From the NCBI RefSeq assembly GCF_001456935.1, contig NZ_KQ758485.1, positions 110,944 to 174,943 on the forward strand: 64,000 nucleotides of DNA, given 5' to 3'. The stretch is from [Bacillus] enclensis. GTDB taxonomy: Bacteria; Bacillota; Bacilli; Bacillales; Bacillaceae_B. A program made the translations under genes and the position numbers. Position 1 is the first letter of the stretch. Every line of letters begins with the position of its first letter. Below the pieces are notes generated by a model that ran no database searches, was not told where the DNA came from, and worked only from the letters and a program-made list of their open reading frames with translations. Shown in pieces: positions 33,793-42,313 of this stretch.

Positions 33793-34917
33793 CTATTTGA
33801 TCAATCTCACAATCTGCTCCACCGTCACCCGTACCTGCTCACTGGAAACCTCTTTTAATAGAGCCTCCTCAAGCATCCGGCACTCGGTCTGAATGGAGAA
33901 CACCGCATCCAGATACTGATTGACTTCTTTCAAATCCGTATCCACACGGCCGGCAATTCCGATCACTTTCTTGCCATGCTTCTTTGCGAGTTTCGCAACC
34001 CCGACAGGGACCTTGCCCATGAGGGACTGGCTGTCTAGGCTGCCTTCCCCGGTGAAGATCACGTCGGCTGCTGAGACCTTTTCTTCCAGGCCGGTCAGTC
34101 CGGCGATGGTTTCCACACCTGATTGAAGCTTGCCTTTCAACCCGGCCACGATAGCACCGCCGAGGCCGCCGGCTGCACCGGAGCCTTCGACTGATTGGAG
34201 GTCAATCCCATATTTGTCTCTAAAAAGAACGGCCAGATTCCGAAGGGCCCTATCCAACTCAACGATATCCCCGTCCGTCGCTCCTTTTTGCCTGGCGAAA
34301 ATATGGGCTGCTCCGTTTTTTCCGAAGAATGGGTTGGTGACATCGCTGGCGATGGTGAAAGAGCACTGTTCCAGCTCTGGGATACGATCCTCATCCGTGA
34401 ATGAAGCCACCTTCAGTAACGGGTTTCCTTCATTACCGAGGAGATTGCCATCATTATCATAAAACTTCCAGCCAAGTCCCTGTAGCATCCCAACCCCGCC
34501 GTCATTCGTGGCGCTTCCACCAAGCGAAATGACAATAGTGCGGTAGCCGTTCTCGACGGCATTCTTGATCTGCTCACCCAGACCGTATGTGTTGGTTTTC
34601 ATTGGATTCCTCAGGTTAAAAGGAACAAGAGGAAGACCGCTGCTCCGTGCACTTTCAATAAAAACAGTATCCTCATCCAGTACCGCATAGCGGGCTTTCA
34701 TCATATTCATGAGCGGATCATGAACTGAAACTTCCCTTTCCTCACCATCCATCCCGGCGAGCAATGCCTCAATCGTCCCTTCCCCGCCGTCCGCCATCGG
34801 GGAATTCTCAACCTGAGCATCCGGCAACGCAGCCAAGATTCCTTCCCGCGCCGCTGCTCCGACCTCAAACGCCGAAAGCGAATCCTTAAACGAATCAGCC
34901 GCAATCAAAAACTTCAT
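33793..34917 (-). CDS. Glycerate kinase (GlxK/GarK family)
   Basis: 374 residues from the ATG at 34917; the in-frame GTG at 34923 is too close to AGGAG. Family motifs are IAADSFKDSLSA (2-15), SPMADGGEGT (about 38), LGGSATNDGGVGMLQGLG (about 120) and FTGEGSLDSQSL (about 285). Phosphorylates D-glycerate with ATP, giving 2-phosphoglycerate in this family. It lies behind the GH13_18 phosphorylase gene on the same strand, and glycerate is a product of both that enzyme and the mannosylglycerate hydrolase nearby. A REPIN-like element separates the two genes. Confidence 0.92.
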   Translation of the reverse strand: MKFLIAADSFKDSLSAFEVGAAAREGILAALPDAQVENSPMADGGEGTIEALLAGMDGEEREVSVHDPLMNMMKARYAVLDEDTVFIESARSSGLPLVPFNLRNPMKTNTYGLGEQIKNAVENGYRTIVISLGGSATNDGGVGMLQGLGWKFYDNDGNLLGNEGNPLLKVASFTDEDRIPELEQCSFTIASDVTNPFFGKNGAAHIFARQKGATDGDIVELDRALRNLAVLFRDKYGIDLQSVEGSGAAGGLGGAIVAGLKGKLQSGVETIAGLTGLEEKVSAADVIFTGEGSLDSQSLMGKVPVGVAKLAKKHGKKVIGIAGRVDTDLKEVNQYLDAVFSIQTECRMLEEALLKEVSSEQVRVTVEQIVRLIK

Positions 34918-34933
34918 CTTCACACACTCCTAA

Positions 34934-35013
34934 GGGACAGAGGGACAGGTACCGTGTCCCAAAATCCGTCTTGAAAATAGGCAGGTGGGACAGTGTACCT
35001 GTCCCCGCGTCCC
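34934..35013. repeat. REPIN-like element, copy 10
   Basis: GGGACAGAGGGACAGGTACCGTGTCCC and the inverse GGGACAGTGTACCTGTCCCC. It lies 6 bp behind the stop of the GH13 gene and ahead of the glycerate kinase gene, so it is inside a likely operon. Confidence 0.88.
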
Positions 35014-35019
35014 ATTTCC

Positions 35020-36708
35020 TTATTTAATCCACACAAACTGGTAAGGTTCCAATTCAACCTTGCCGCTCATTTCTTTTCCGCTCATTAAGTCGGTTCCTTC
35101 TTCCGGAAGTTCGACTTCGCCTTTACGGGAATCAAGGTTTACGACAAATGTAACCTCTTCACCCGTGTCATCATTCATACGCTTCAAGCCGAACACATTA
35201 TCACCAAGTTCCAGCACTTCCTGCCCTGCATAGGGAGAAAACGCAGATTCCTTTTGGCGGATTGCGATCATGTTCTGCAGTCCTCCGAAGATCCCTTTCC
35301 GGCGGGAGTCTGTATCCAGATCTTCCAGAATGGTTCCGAGTTCAAGCTTCTCGCGGTTGATCCGGCGGTTGATGCCCGACTCTTCCACCCCGGCTTCGTA
35401 ATTTTTGGAACCAAGCAAAGAATGATAGTAAATAGCCGGAACACCGACAAAGGATAAAAGAATCGAATGGGCAGCGAGCATTTTTGCCACTTCCATTTCC
35501 TCAGTCGTATCCTCGCCCTTATTCACAAGCGCGTTTGAATAATTGATATTCAGTTCGTAAACGGACTGACTGCCGTCACTATTCGCTTTATACGACACGC
35601 GGCCGCCGTTTTCCTTCACTTTTTCAACAAGCATCTGCTTTTCATCCTCGGTCAGGATGCCTTCCGTCGGACGCATGCCGATTCCGTCATGACTCGCAAG
35701 GAAATTAAAATAAGTCGCCGTATCCGACACAGTATCAATTGTCTTCGCCCATTCCGTCAACTTGGCACCATCATGGGTGGTCAACGAGTGCAATACGAGC
35801 GGAGGAAGCGAGAATTGATACACCATATTCGCTTCCTCGGTGCCGTCGCCAAAGTAGCTGATGTTTTCTTTATGGGGCACATTGGTCTCTGTAATGATTT
35901 GTGTATTCGGCTTGAAAAAGTCGACAACATCTCTCCAAAGCTTGATGATTTCATGCGCCTGCGGAAGGTGGATCGACGTCGTGCCAGACTCCTTCCAGAT
36001 AAATCCGATTGCATCGAGGCGGATGCTTGTCCCGCCTTTGCTCACGTATTCCAAAAGGATGTCCGTCATCTCGACGAGCACCGGGAAATAGCGGAAATTG
36101 ACGTCAACCTGGTCTTCACTGAACGTAGTCCAGGCCGTTTTCACGCCGTCTTTCCCTTCGTACTCATGATGAAGCGGCGACGTCCGCGGACGCACGACTT
36201 CACTTGCATCGAAGGAGTCATCTTTCGGGATAAAATAATTTTGGTACTTTTCATCACCATTCAAATATCCTTGGAACCACTCGCTGGATTTCGAGATATG
36301 ATTGGCCACGAAATCGAACATCAGGCGGTAATCTTCAGAAAGATCCTCGATGTTGGTCCAGTCACCAAGGTTTGAATCCACCTGACGATAATCAACAACT
36401 GAAAAACCATCATCCGATGTAAACGGAAACATCGGAAGCAGGTGGACATCTGTGACCGTGCCCTTCACTTTTTCGCTTAAAAAAGAGCGCAGCGACTCAA
36501 GCGTCGGTTTTCCTTCTTCGTAGATGCTGTCGCCGTAAGTGATCAGGTAGACGTTTTCTTCTGAAACAGGAGCTGTTTTTTCGAAGGAATGGCCGCTCCA
36601 TTTTTCCAGCAGCTCCTTGAAGCTTGTTAGATACTCTTCTTTATACTCTTTGCCGTAAATGGTTTTGAGTCTGGTTTCTATGTTGGTTAGTAGTTCGTTT
36701 TTTGTCAT
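35020..36708 (-). CDS. GH13_18 sugar phosphorylase, probably glucosylglycerate phosphorylase
   Basis: 562 residues, the size of the E. coli YcjM type. The sucrose-phosphorylase-like barrel has the nucleophile Asp232 in SIRLDAIGFIWKE, acid/base Glu274 in ITETNVPH and Asp341 in FLASHDGIG. FDFVANHIS and LPMFPFTSDDGFSV are typical of subfamily 18. Members split sucrose, sucrose-6-phosphate or glucosylglycerate with phosphate. The glycerate kinase gene just downstream favours glucosylglycerate, giving glucose-1-phosphate and glycerate. No signal peptide, so it is cytoplasmic. No dedicated transporter for glucosylglycerate is adjacent. Start at 36708 with AAGGTGAAACG. Confidence 0.75.
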   Translation of the reverse strand: MTKNELLTNIETRLKTIYGKEYKEEYLTSFKELLEKWSGHSFEKTAPVSEENVYLITYGDSIYEEGKPTLESLRSFLSEKVKGTVTDVHLLPMFPFTSDDGFSVVDYRQVDSNLGDWTNIEDLSEDYRLMFDFVANHISKSSEWFQGYLNGDEKYQNYFIPKDDSFDASEVVRPRTSPLHHEYEGKDGVKTAWTTFSEDQVDVNFRYFPVLVEMTDILLEYVSKGGTSIRLDAIGFIWKESGTTSIHLPQAHEIIKLWRDVVDFFKPNTQIITETNVPHKENISYFGDGTEEANMVYQFSLPPLVLHSLTTHDGAKLTEWAKTIDTVSDTATYFNFLASHDGIGMRPTEGILTEDEKQMLVEKVKENGGRVSYKANSDGSQSVYELNINYSNALVNKGEDTTEEMEVAKMLAAHSILLSFVGVPAIYYHSLLGSKNYEAGVEESGINRRINREKLELGTILEDLDTDSRRKGIFGGLQNMIAIRQKESAFSPYAGQEVLELGDNVFGLKRMNDDTGEEVTFVVNLDSRKGEVELPEEGTDLMSGKEMSGKVELEPYQFVWIK

Positions 36709-36727
36709 CGTTTCACCTTCTTTTGAA

Positions 36728-36930
36728 GTTTGTTGGATCGGCTTGGGGTGGGAACCCTTTATTTAGGGACTTGGTTTTCATCAAAAAGCGGTTTTAAAGA
36801 CAATTAGGCCTTTCCAACAGATAATTGGGCCTCTCACCAATTTATTAGGCCGTTAAAAATTTATTTGTGCCTCTCCTCGGACTAATTGCACCCTTCAAAC
36901 TATTATTTGTGCCCTTCATGTCGGATTTTC
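36728..36930. repeat. About 200-bp direct repeat flanking the mannosylglycerate module, copy A, with 21-bp array
   Basis: Begins GTTTGTTGGATCGG, then TTTAGGGACTTGGTT. About six units of AATTnnGCCnnTC at 19-22-bp spacing follow, and it ends GTGCCCTTCATGTCG. The same order is found at 43185-43392, in the same orientation. Confidence 0.75.
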
Positions 36931-36946
36931 TTTTTTCGGTCGATGG

Positions 36947-37092
36947 GACTGTGTCTCCTATTAAGGATGCCATCCCTGGATCCAGCTTTTCTCATTGGAG
37001 ATGCACGGATAACCTCATATTTTAAACATTAATTTGTCAAACCCGCTTTTTAACTCTAAAGAATTGGGTGAAAATCAGCAGGAGACACAGTC
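36947..37092. repeat. 146-bp element bounded by perfect 13-bp inverted repeats
   Basis: GACTGTGTCTCCT at 36947-36959 and its exact complement AGGAGACACAGTC at 37080-37092. No reading frame lies in between. It has the build of a small inverted-repeat element (MITE- or REPIN-like); only this one copy is present in the window. Confidence 0.6.
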
Positions 37093-37103
37093 TCGGCCAC
37101 TGG

Positions 37104-37225
37104 ATTGAGCCACTTTGCAGAATAATTGCTCCAGTTCTGAAATAATTGCGCCTCTTTACGGATAATTGCGCAACTTTCAAATTAATTGCGCCACTTCACT
37201 CTGTAATTGAGCCAATTGTCGAAAA
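37104..37225. repeat. Second array of about 21-bp degenerate repeats (AATTGCGCC type)
   Basis: Six units such as ATTGAGCCACTTTGCAGAAT and AATTGCGCCTCTTTACGGAT follow each other at 19-21-bp spacing. The AATTGnGCC core is kept and the rest varies. Confidence 0.75.
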
Positions 37226-37310
37226 TTCTTTATCTGGCAGGGGTGAGACACGCTGGAACAGGTCCAGCATCCTACTACCTGAAACCTTGTTCATCCCATA
37301 GCTCGTTTTT

Positions 37311-37381
37311 GGGTCACTGTACCTGTCCCCTTGGCTCACCTTATGTCAATCTGGACCACTGTACCTGTCCCCCTGGCTCAC
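37311..37381. repeat. REPIN-like element, copy 11 (two arms in direct orientation)
   Basis: TCACTGTACCTGTCCCCTTGGCTCAC followed 35 bp later by a second CCACTGTACCTGTCCCC with GGCTCAC. Here the halves are direct, not inverted repeats. It abuts the stop codon of the GH38 gene (37383). Confidence 0.8.
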
Positions 37382-37382
37382 T

Positions 37383-40022
37383 TTAAGACAACTTCAACGT
37401 CAAATGTCCCTTAGGCTTAATCTCAAGTTTACTTCCGGCTCCAGCTAGTACTTCCTCGGCTAAATTAACAACGACAATAGAGTCAAACACGCTGTCCAGT
37501 TCAAACGTCTGTACCTCGTCTGTCGGATTGAAGAACCGGACAATTACTGAAGTATCGTCGTATGCACGTTTGCAGCTGCTCATCACGATTGCAGGGTTGT
37601 CTACGATACGAAGCAACGACACCGAATCATCTAGTTCAGCCACAGGATATGGGATTTCAAATCGCTCGAGGCGTTCTTCAAATGTGTTCAAACTCTGCTT
37701 CTGGTACGATACATGGCGGCTGACGAAGTGATCGGTTTCGCCGAACAGCGTCTCAGCCTCCTCAGATCCAACGTATACCCCGTATTCAAACACCATCTTC
37801 TGCTTCATTTGTGCATCCGGTGTGTATACGACTTTGTTGTTGATGCCGGATGCACGGCCCGGGCGCCATGCCAGGTCGTCTCTTCCCAGAAGACCGACGC
37901 TTCTGAACAGGGTCAGTGCCAATGAGCCGCCGACGACTTCGTATTCCTTGATGCCGCGGGTGATGGCTGCAAATGTTACGCCATCTTTGGATACGCCTGC
38001 AAAGTTCTCTAACGAATAAATCGGAACCGGTGCTTCGGCGAAGCCGTTCTCTTTCCAATCCTTCATATAAGGATTTTCAACGCTACGTTCAATTAAACCG
38101 AAGCCTTGATCGGCAAATGACGATGCAGAATTGGCCACTCCAGTATTCAGAAGCACCCTCACGCGGTGGTCCTCGACTGAGTTGTCAATTGTATGCTGGA
38201 CTCGCACGACCTTCTCGTCTTTACGCAGTTCGAGCGTCGTAACGATGACCAATGATTCGGAATTAATCTTGGCCTGGCGATCTTCGAGATTCGCAGGAAC
38301 GAGAGCTTCATGTTTGATCATCATTTTCCCAGACAATGCGCCATTCTCAACAAACAGCAATTCCCCTTGTTCAAGCAATATCGGTTCGTCACCCTCAAGC
38401 GGTGAGAAGTCATAAGAATCGCCGGCATCCGCTACATTTTCAAAACGCAGCAGTCCAGGAATCTCGATACCCGTCTCCTTCTGAGTCAGCGTCACATTCC
38501 CATCCACAAACTCCACTTTCACGTGGTCGTTCTCAATCGAAGTCTTCGCATCATCTTCCGAAAGCTTGCGCAACCCTTCTTCCACTTCCTCGACCACAAA
38601 CGTGCGATAACCAAGTGCCGGAACATCCTTCACATCAGCCATCACCACCGTACGGTAATAGCCCGGCACCTCGACCTGCTTCTCGCCTTCTGCGGTTACG
38701 ACGATTTTCTTCCCGCCGCTGATATATTCCTGGTCGACCGCTTCAACGGACACCTCGGATCCATCCAGACAGCAAACCTTAAAATGACTGGATTTCGTAA
38801 ACAGTACAGCCTCAACCGAACCGGCAAACACGTCAGCATTCGTATTGAAGAAAACAAACACATTATCCTGACCAAGCTTCCGGCTGACGGCTTCCGTCAT
38901 CTGCTTCTTTAAAATATTCAAAAGCCCGTCCGCCATGCGGTTCACTTTCTCGAGGCGGTGGACGATGTCGCGGTTCGTGTCATCGGAGTTGCAGCCGCCG
39001 ATGCTGTCGTGGGCGTGAACATCGAATAGCTGTTTCCACATGCCGTCGAGCCATGCCTGCGGGTAGCGGAATCCGAGTGACTGGCCGATGACCGCCAGCG
39101 GTTCAAGCACGTTCAAGATTTTATGTTCCACTTCGTAATTCAGTTTCTTGATATCATAACGCTGCGAGCGGATCGTGTTGTGGATCCGTGACTTCTGGGT
39201 AGCCGTCATTTCGCCTTCGATTACATTCGAAAACCCGGCATCGTCTTCCCAAGTTTCCTTCATGAACGTTTCATAATCGGACAGCACAAACTCGTACTCA
39301 GAAGAATCTTCGTTCAGTTTCTTGATTGTTTCAGGAAAATGCTCGCGCACAAGGACCTGGTCCCCGCCGGCAGGCAATAACAGATTATCTGTACTCGTAT
39401 TCATTTCAGCCAGTTTCTCCAAAATAGGGAGCAGTCGCTCTTCCTTATACTCTTCCGTTGCTTCAAGGAATTTCCCCGGGCCGTAGCCGAAGTAAATGTT
39501 GTTTGCATCCACGGTTTCGCCGTCAGGGGATTTCCATGTGAAGTTAAGGTCGCCTTTCAGCTGATCCGTATAGATCCCTCGCTGCAGCACGCTGTTGTCG
39601 ATGCCGAATCCTTTGAAAATTGAAGGCAGGTACTGGTTCTGACCGAAAATATCCGGGAGGTAGCCGCAGTTCATGCTGTGGCCGAAGCTGCCGGAAATTT
39701 TTGTTCCGTACAACAGGTTACGGATGATCGATTCTTTATTCACCAATAGCGAGTCGGTCTGGGTGTACCACGGCCCAATGAAAATCCGCTTTGCCTCCAC
39801 CAGCTGCTTCAGACGGTCACGGTTTTCCGGGCGGGCCTTCAGATATTCCTCGACGACACTTGCCTGCGCGTCGAACACGTAGCCTGTGTAGTCTTCATCT
39901 TTTTCAAGGACGTCCAAAAGATGATCGAGGTTTTCCGCGAGCAGGACGTTTGAATCTTCTATTGTAAAATACCATTCGCGATCCCAGTGGGAGTGCGGTA
40001 CGACGTAGACACGTTTCTTCAT
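37383..40022 (-). CDS. mngB: GH38 alpha-mannosidase, mannosylglycerate hydrolase type
   Basis: 879 residues from the ATG at 40022 (GGAGGGAACATC before it), close in length to E. coli MngB. N-terminal zinc site PHSHWDREW (His10, His12, Asp14), a nucleophile Asp124 in GYLPDIFGQ, and a third zinc His in DVHAHDSIGGCNSDDTNRD (about 330-345). No signal peptide. MngB hydrolyses 2-O-(6-phospho-mannosyl)-D-glycerate to mannose-6-phosphate and glycerate. The PTS gene of MngA type directly upstream supports this; other phospho-mannosides remain possible. Confidence 0.85.
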   Translation of the reverse strand: MKKRVYVVPHSHWDREWYFTIEDSNVLLAENLDHLLDVLEKDEDYTGYVFDAQASVVEEYLKARPENRDRLKQLVEAKRIFIGPWYTQTDSLLVNKESIIRNLLYGTKISGSFGHSMNCGYLPDIFGQNQYLPSIFKGFGIDNSVLQRGIYTDQLKGDLNFTWKSPDGETVDANNIYFGYGPGKFLEATEEYKEERLLPILEKLAEMNTSTDNLLLPAGGDQVLVREHFPETIKKLNEDSSEYEFVLSDYETFMKETWEDDAGFSNVIEGEMTATQKSRIHNTIRSQRYDIKKLNYEVEHKILNVLEPLAVIGQSLGFRYPQAWLDGMWKQLFDVHAHDSIGGCNSDDTNRDIVHRLEKVNRMADGLLNILKKQMTEAVSRKLGQDNVFVFFNTNADVFAGSVEAVLFTKSSHFKVCCLDGSEVSVEAVDQEYISGGKKIVVTAEGEKQVEVPGYYRTVVMADVKDVPALGYRTFVVEEVEEGLRKLSEDDAKTSIENDHVKVEFVDGNVTLTQKETGIEIPGLLRFENVADAGDSYDFSPLEGDEPILLEQGELLFVENGALSGKMMIKHEALVPANLEDRQAKINSESLVIVTTLELRKDEKVVRVQHTIDNSVEDHRVRVLLNTGVANSASSFADQGFGLIERSVENPYMKDWKENGFAEAPVPIYSLENFAGVSKDGVTFAAITRGIKEYEVVGGSLALTLFRSVGLLGRDDLAWRPGRASGINNKVVYTPDAQMKQKMVFEYGVYVGSEEAETLFGETDHFVSRHVSYQKQSLNTFEERLERFEIPYPVAELDDSVSLLRIVDNPAIVMSSCKRAYDDTSVIVRFFNPTDEVQTFELDSVFDSIVVVNLAEEVLAGAGSKLEIKPKGHLTLKLS

Positions 40023-40166
40023 GATGTTCCCTCCAATAATAGATAAAGGAGTCCAGGTCAAAAACTCGACCCGGGCCCCCTTTTATGTTTTTGCAGTTAT
40101 ATTCGTGACAATGGCCATACGCGGCGGTCGGACCGGAAGTCCGGCCAATTCCCCGCGCAGCCCCTG

Positions 40167-42122
40167 TCATCGTTCATTTTTTTTCAAAATAGCAAATCGG
40201 ATAAAGATGTTCGCAAAGGCGATGAAGCCTGCACCTACGACAAGTCCGATCAGGTATGCCCAGAGATTATCCACGAGCGGCCATCCCCATACAGCCGGAA
40301 GCGGATACCATTGGACGGCACCTAGAAGTACTGCGGTCACTGAGCCGAGGATCGCACCGATGATATTGATCGGGATCGTGATCAGCGGGTTGCGGAGCAT
40401 GAATGGAATCGCCCCTTCACTGATGGCGATGAAGCCAAGCAGCAGTGATGTGTTTCCTGCGACGCGCAGGTTGGCGTCGAATACGCGGCGGCCGACGACG
40501 TATTTGTCGATGACCGTTGCCAGGCCAAGCCCAATCGGCGGGATGACGATGGCCAGTACGCGTGCTGTCAGCGGATAAATCTGGTCTGCAGCCAGGCCGA
40601 TTGCGATGGCTCCTGCTGCTTTGTTGATCGGTCCGCCAAGGTCAAAGGCAGTCGCGGCGGCGATGATGCTTGCCAGTACGACGTTGCCGGCACCCTGTGC
40701 AGCTGTGATCCAATCACTCAGTAATGCATTCAATCCTCCGAAGACAGGATCGACGATATAGAAATTCAAGAAGAATATGGTCAGAACCGAGATCGCCGGG
40801 ATAATCAGCATCGGCTTCATGGCGATCAGGTTTTTGTTGAGCTTGATTTTTTCATTTAAAAATTTCGAAACATAACCGGCCGTGAGACCAAGGATCAATG
40901 CTCCCAGGAAACCTGACGGGATACCGCCTTCCACTCCCCAGAATGTGTAGTGAAGTCCTGCTGCGAACACCCCTCCGATGAAACCCGAAACGAGTCCGAC
41001 GCGGTCGGCGATGGAATACGCGACGAATGCACCGAAGATCGGATACATGAACTTGAAGATCATGCCCCCGAATTTATCGAGGTGATGCAGGATGACGAAC
41101 AGTTCGTTCGAATGGGTCGCATATTTGATGTCATGGATTTGATCGACGAGACCGAACGGCATCGCTGCCAGTTTCGCGATCCCCATCATGAGTCCTGCCG
41201 CAACGAGGACCGGGATCATGTACGAGATACCCGTCATGACGGCCTGCGTCATTTCGGCGAGTAGACCCTGCTTGTTGCCGGAAGATGCTGTCATGTCTTC
41301 TTCGTTTTCGTCACCCGCGACAGTTCCGTCCGGGTTCGTCAATGCGCGGTTCAGGATGTCTTTTGCGTTCTTCAATGGCTCTGCCACACGTGTCTGCACG
41401 TACGGCTTGCCTGCGAAGCGCTCTTTATTCTTCGGCGCGATGTCGGTTGCGAATACGACAGCATCGGCTTCTTTTAAAATTGCTCCCTTGTGGGCATCTT
41501 CAATCCCGTTCGCACCCTGTTTCTCGGTGATGACGCGGATGCCCATTTCGCGGCCTGCTTTTTCAAGCGCCTCGGCGGACATATATGTGTGGGCGATGCC
41601 CGCTGCACATGCCGTGATGGCCAGGACCGTTTTGGTATATTCCTGTGGTTCTTCAACCGCTGTTTCCCTGCGGTCGAGAGCTGCGAGGAATTCCGCCGGT
41701 GTCGCTGCGTTCATTAGGTTGTCGATGTACGCCTTGTCCATTAGCCTTGTGCTCAGTTCGGACAGGACGCTCAGGTGGGTCGAGCCAGCTTCTGCATCCG
41801 GGATCGCCAGCAGGAATACGAGCTGGACCTTGTTATTCGGGTCGATGCTTTCCCACGTATCGATTCCATTTTTGAGCCTTGCTACGGCGAACGCCGCTTT
41901 CTTGACGGAAGGGCTTTTCCCATGTGGGATCGCAAGCCCCGCTTCAAGTCCGGTCGGGGAAATCTGTTCCCTCTCTAAAACTGCTTTCAAAAAATCTTCC
42001 TTGGAAGTAAGTATGTCTTTTTCATGGAGTGCCCCGGCGAGTTTCTCGAGGATCTCGTGTTTTGATGTTGAATCGACGTCAAACATGATAAGCTGTTCAT
42101 CTGTCATTTTTCTTAGTTCCAT
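40167..42122 (-). CDS. mngA: PTS permease EIIABC, 2-O-alpha-mannosyl-D-glycerate type
   Basis: 651 residues in the order IIA (1-150, His67 in AIPHGKSP), IIB (about 163-265, Cys172 in ITACAAGIAHTY) and IIC (about 290-645, nine or so membrane segments, GGPINKAAG and AISEGAIPF motifs). The A-B-C order matches MngA, in contrast to the B-C-A order of the mannose permease at 28931. It shares an operon with the GH38 gene and lies divergent from the RpiR gene. It should import mannosylglycerate with phosphorylation at C6; other mannosides or fructose are the alternatives. GAGGTGAACCTCAC precedes the ATG. Confidence 0.82.
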   Translation of the reverse strand: MELRKMTDEQLIMFDVDSTSKHEILEKLAGALHEKDILTSKEDFLKAVLEREQISPTGLEAGLAIPHGKSPSVKKAAFAVARLKNGIDTWESIDPNNKVQLVFLLAIPDAEAGSTHLSVLSELSTRLMDKAYIDNLMNAATPAEFLAALDRRETAVEEPQEYTKTVLAITACAAGIAHTYMSAEALEKAGREMGIRVITEKQGANGIEDAHKGAILKEADAVVFATDIAPKNKERFAGKPYVQTRVAEPLKNAKDILNRALTNPDGTVAGDENEEDMTASSGNKQGLLAEMTQAVMTGISYMIPVLVAAGLMMGIAKLAAMPFGLVDQIHDIKYATHSNELFVILHHLDKFGGMIFKFMYPIFGAFVAYSIADRVGLVSGFIGGVFAAGLHYTFWGVEGGIPSGFLGALILGLTAGYVSKFLNEKIKLNKNLIAMKPMLIIPAISVLTIFFLNFYIVDPVFGGLNALLSDWITAAQGAGNVVLASIIAAATAFDLGGPINKAAGAIAIGLAADQIYPLTARVLAIVIPPIGLGLATVIDKYVVGRRVFDANLRVAGNTSLLLGFIAISEGAIPFMLRNPLITIPINIIGAILGSVTAVLLGAVQWYPLPAVWGWPLVDNLWAYLIGLVVGAGFIAFANIFIRFAILKKNER

Positions 42123-42313
42123 GTGAGGTTCACCTCTCTATTTTAAAAATGAATGATATTTATGAAATCCCTTACAATCTAGTTATAACATAGCGAATCT
42201 TGTCGAAACGGTACATAAAAAGTATAATTGTACAGAATGAAAGCCTTGTCATGTTTCTGATTGGGTATAATGAATGTAATGACAATGAACGGTTTTATAA
42301 AGGAGCATTTCTT
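42123..42313. promoter_or_regulatory. Divergent control region of the mannosylglycerate operon
   Basis: 191 bp between the EIIABC start and the RpiR-type start. A TGGGTATAAT (extended -10) about 40 bp ahead of the regulator start may be its promoter; GTTATAAC lies near the PTS side. An imperfect GTAC...GTAC repeat at about 42209-42231 could be an operator. No cre consensus is seen. Confidence 0.4.

Larger units (their letters stand above)
36709..37382. other. 674-bp repeat-rich intergenic region
   Basis: Between the GH13 start and the GH38 stop. In order: direct-repeat copy A with a 21-bp array, a pair of 13-bp inverted repeats, a second 21-bp array, and REPIN-like copy 11. No gene is supported; the GH13 promoter must lie here but I cannot fix it. 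Confidence 0.7.

Noticed and set aside
35689-36375. 228-codon frame on the plus strand
   Set aside because: Antisense to the GH13 gene whose catalytic residues are intact; no start signals.
36728-37225. CRISPR-like reading of the 21-bp arrays
   Set aside because: Period is too short, units are degenerate throughout and there is no constant repeat with unique spacers.
41188-42126. 312-codon frame on the plus strand
   Set aside because: Antisense to the mannosylglycerate EIIABC gene; Ser/Ala-rich low-information product, typical of a shadow of a GC-rich codon pattern.
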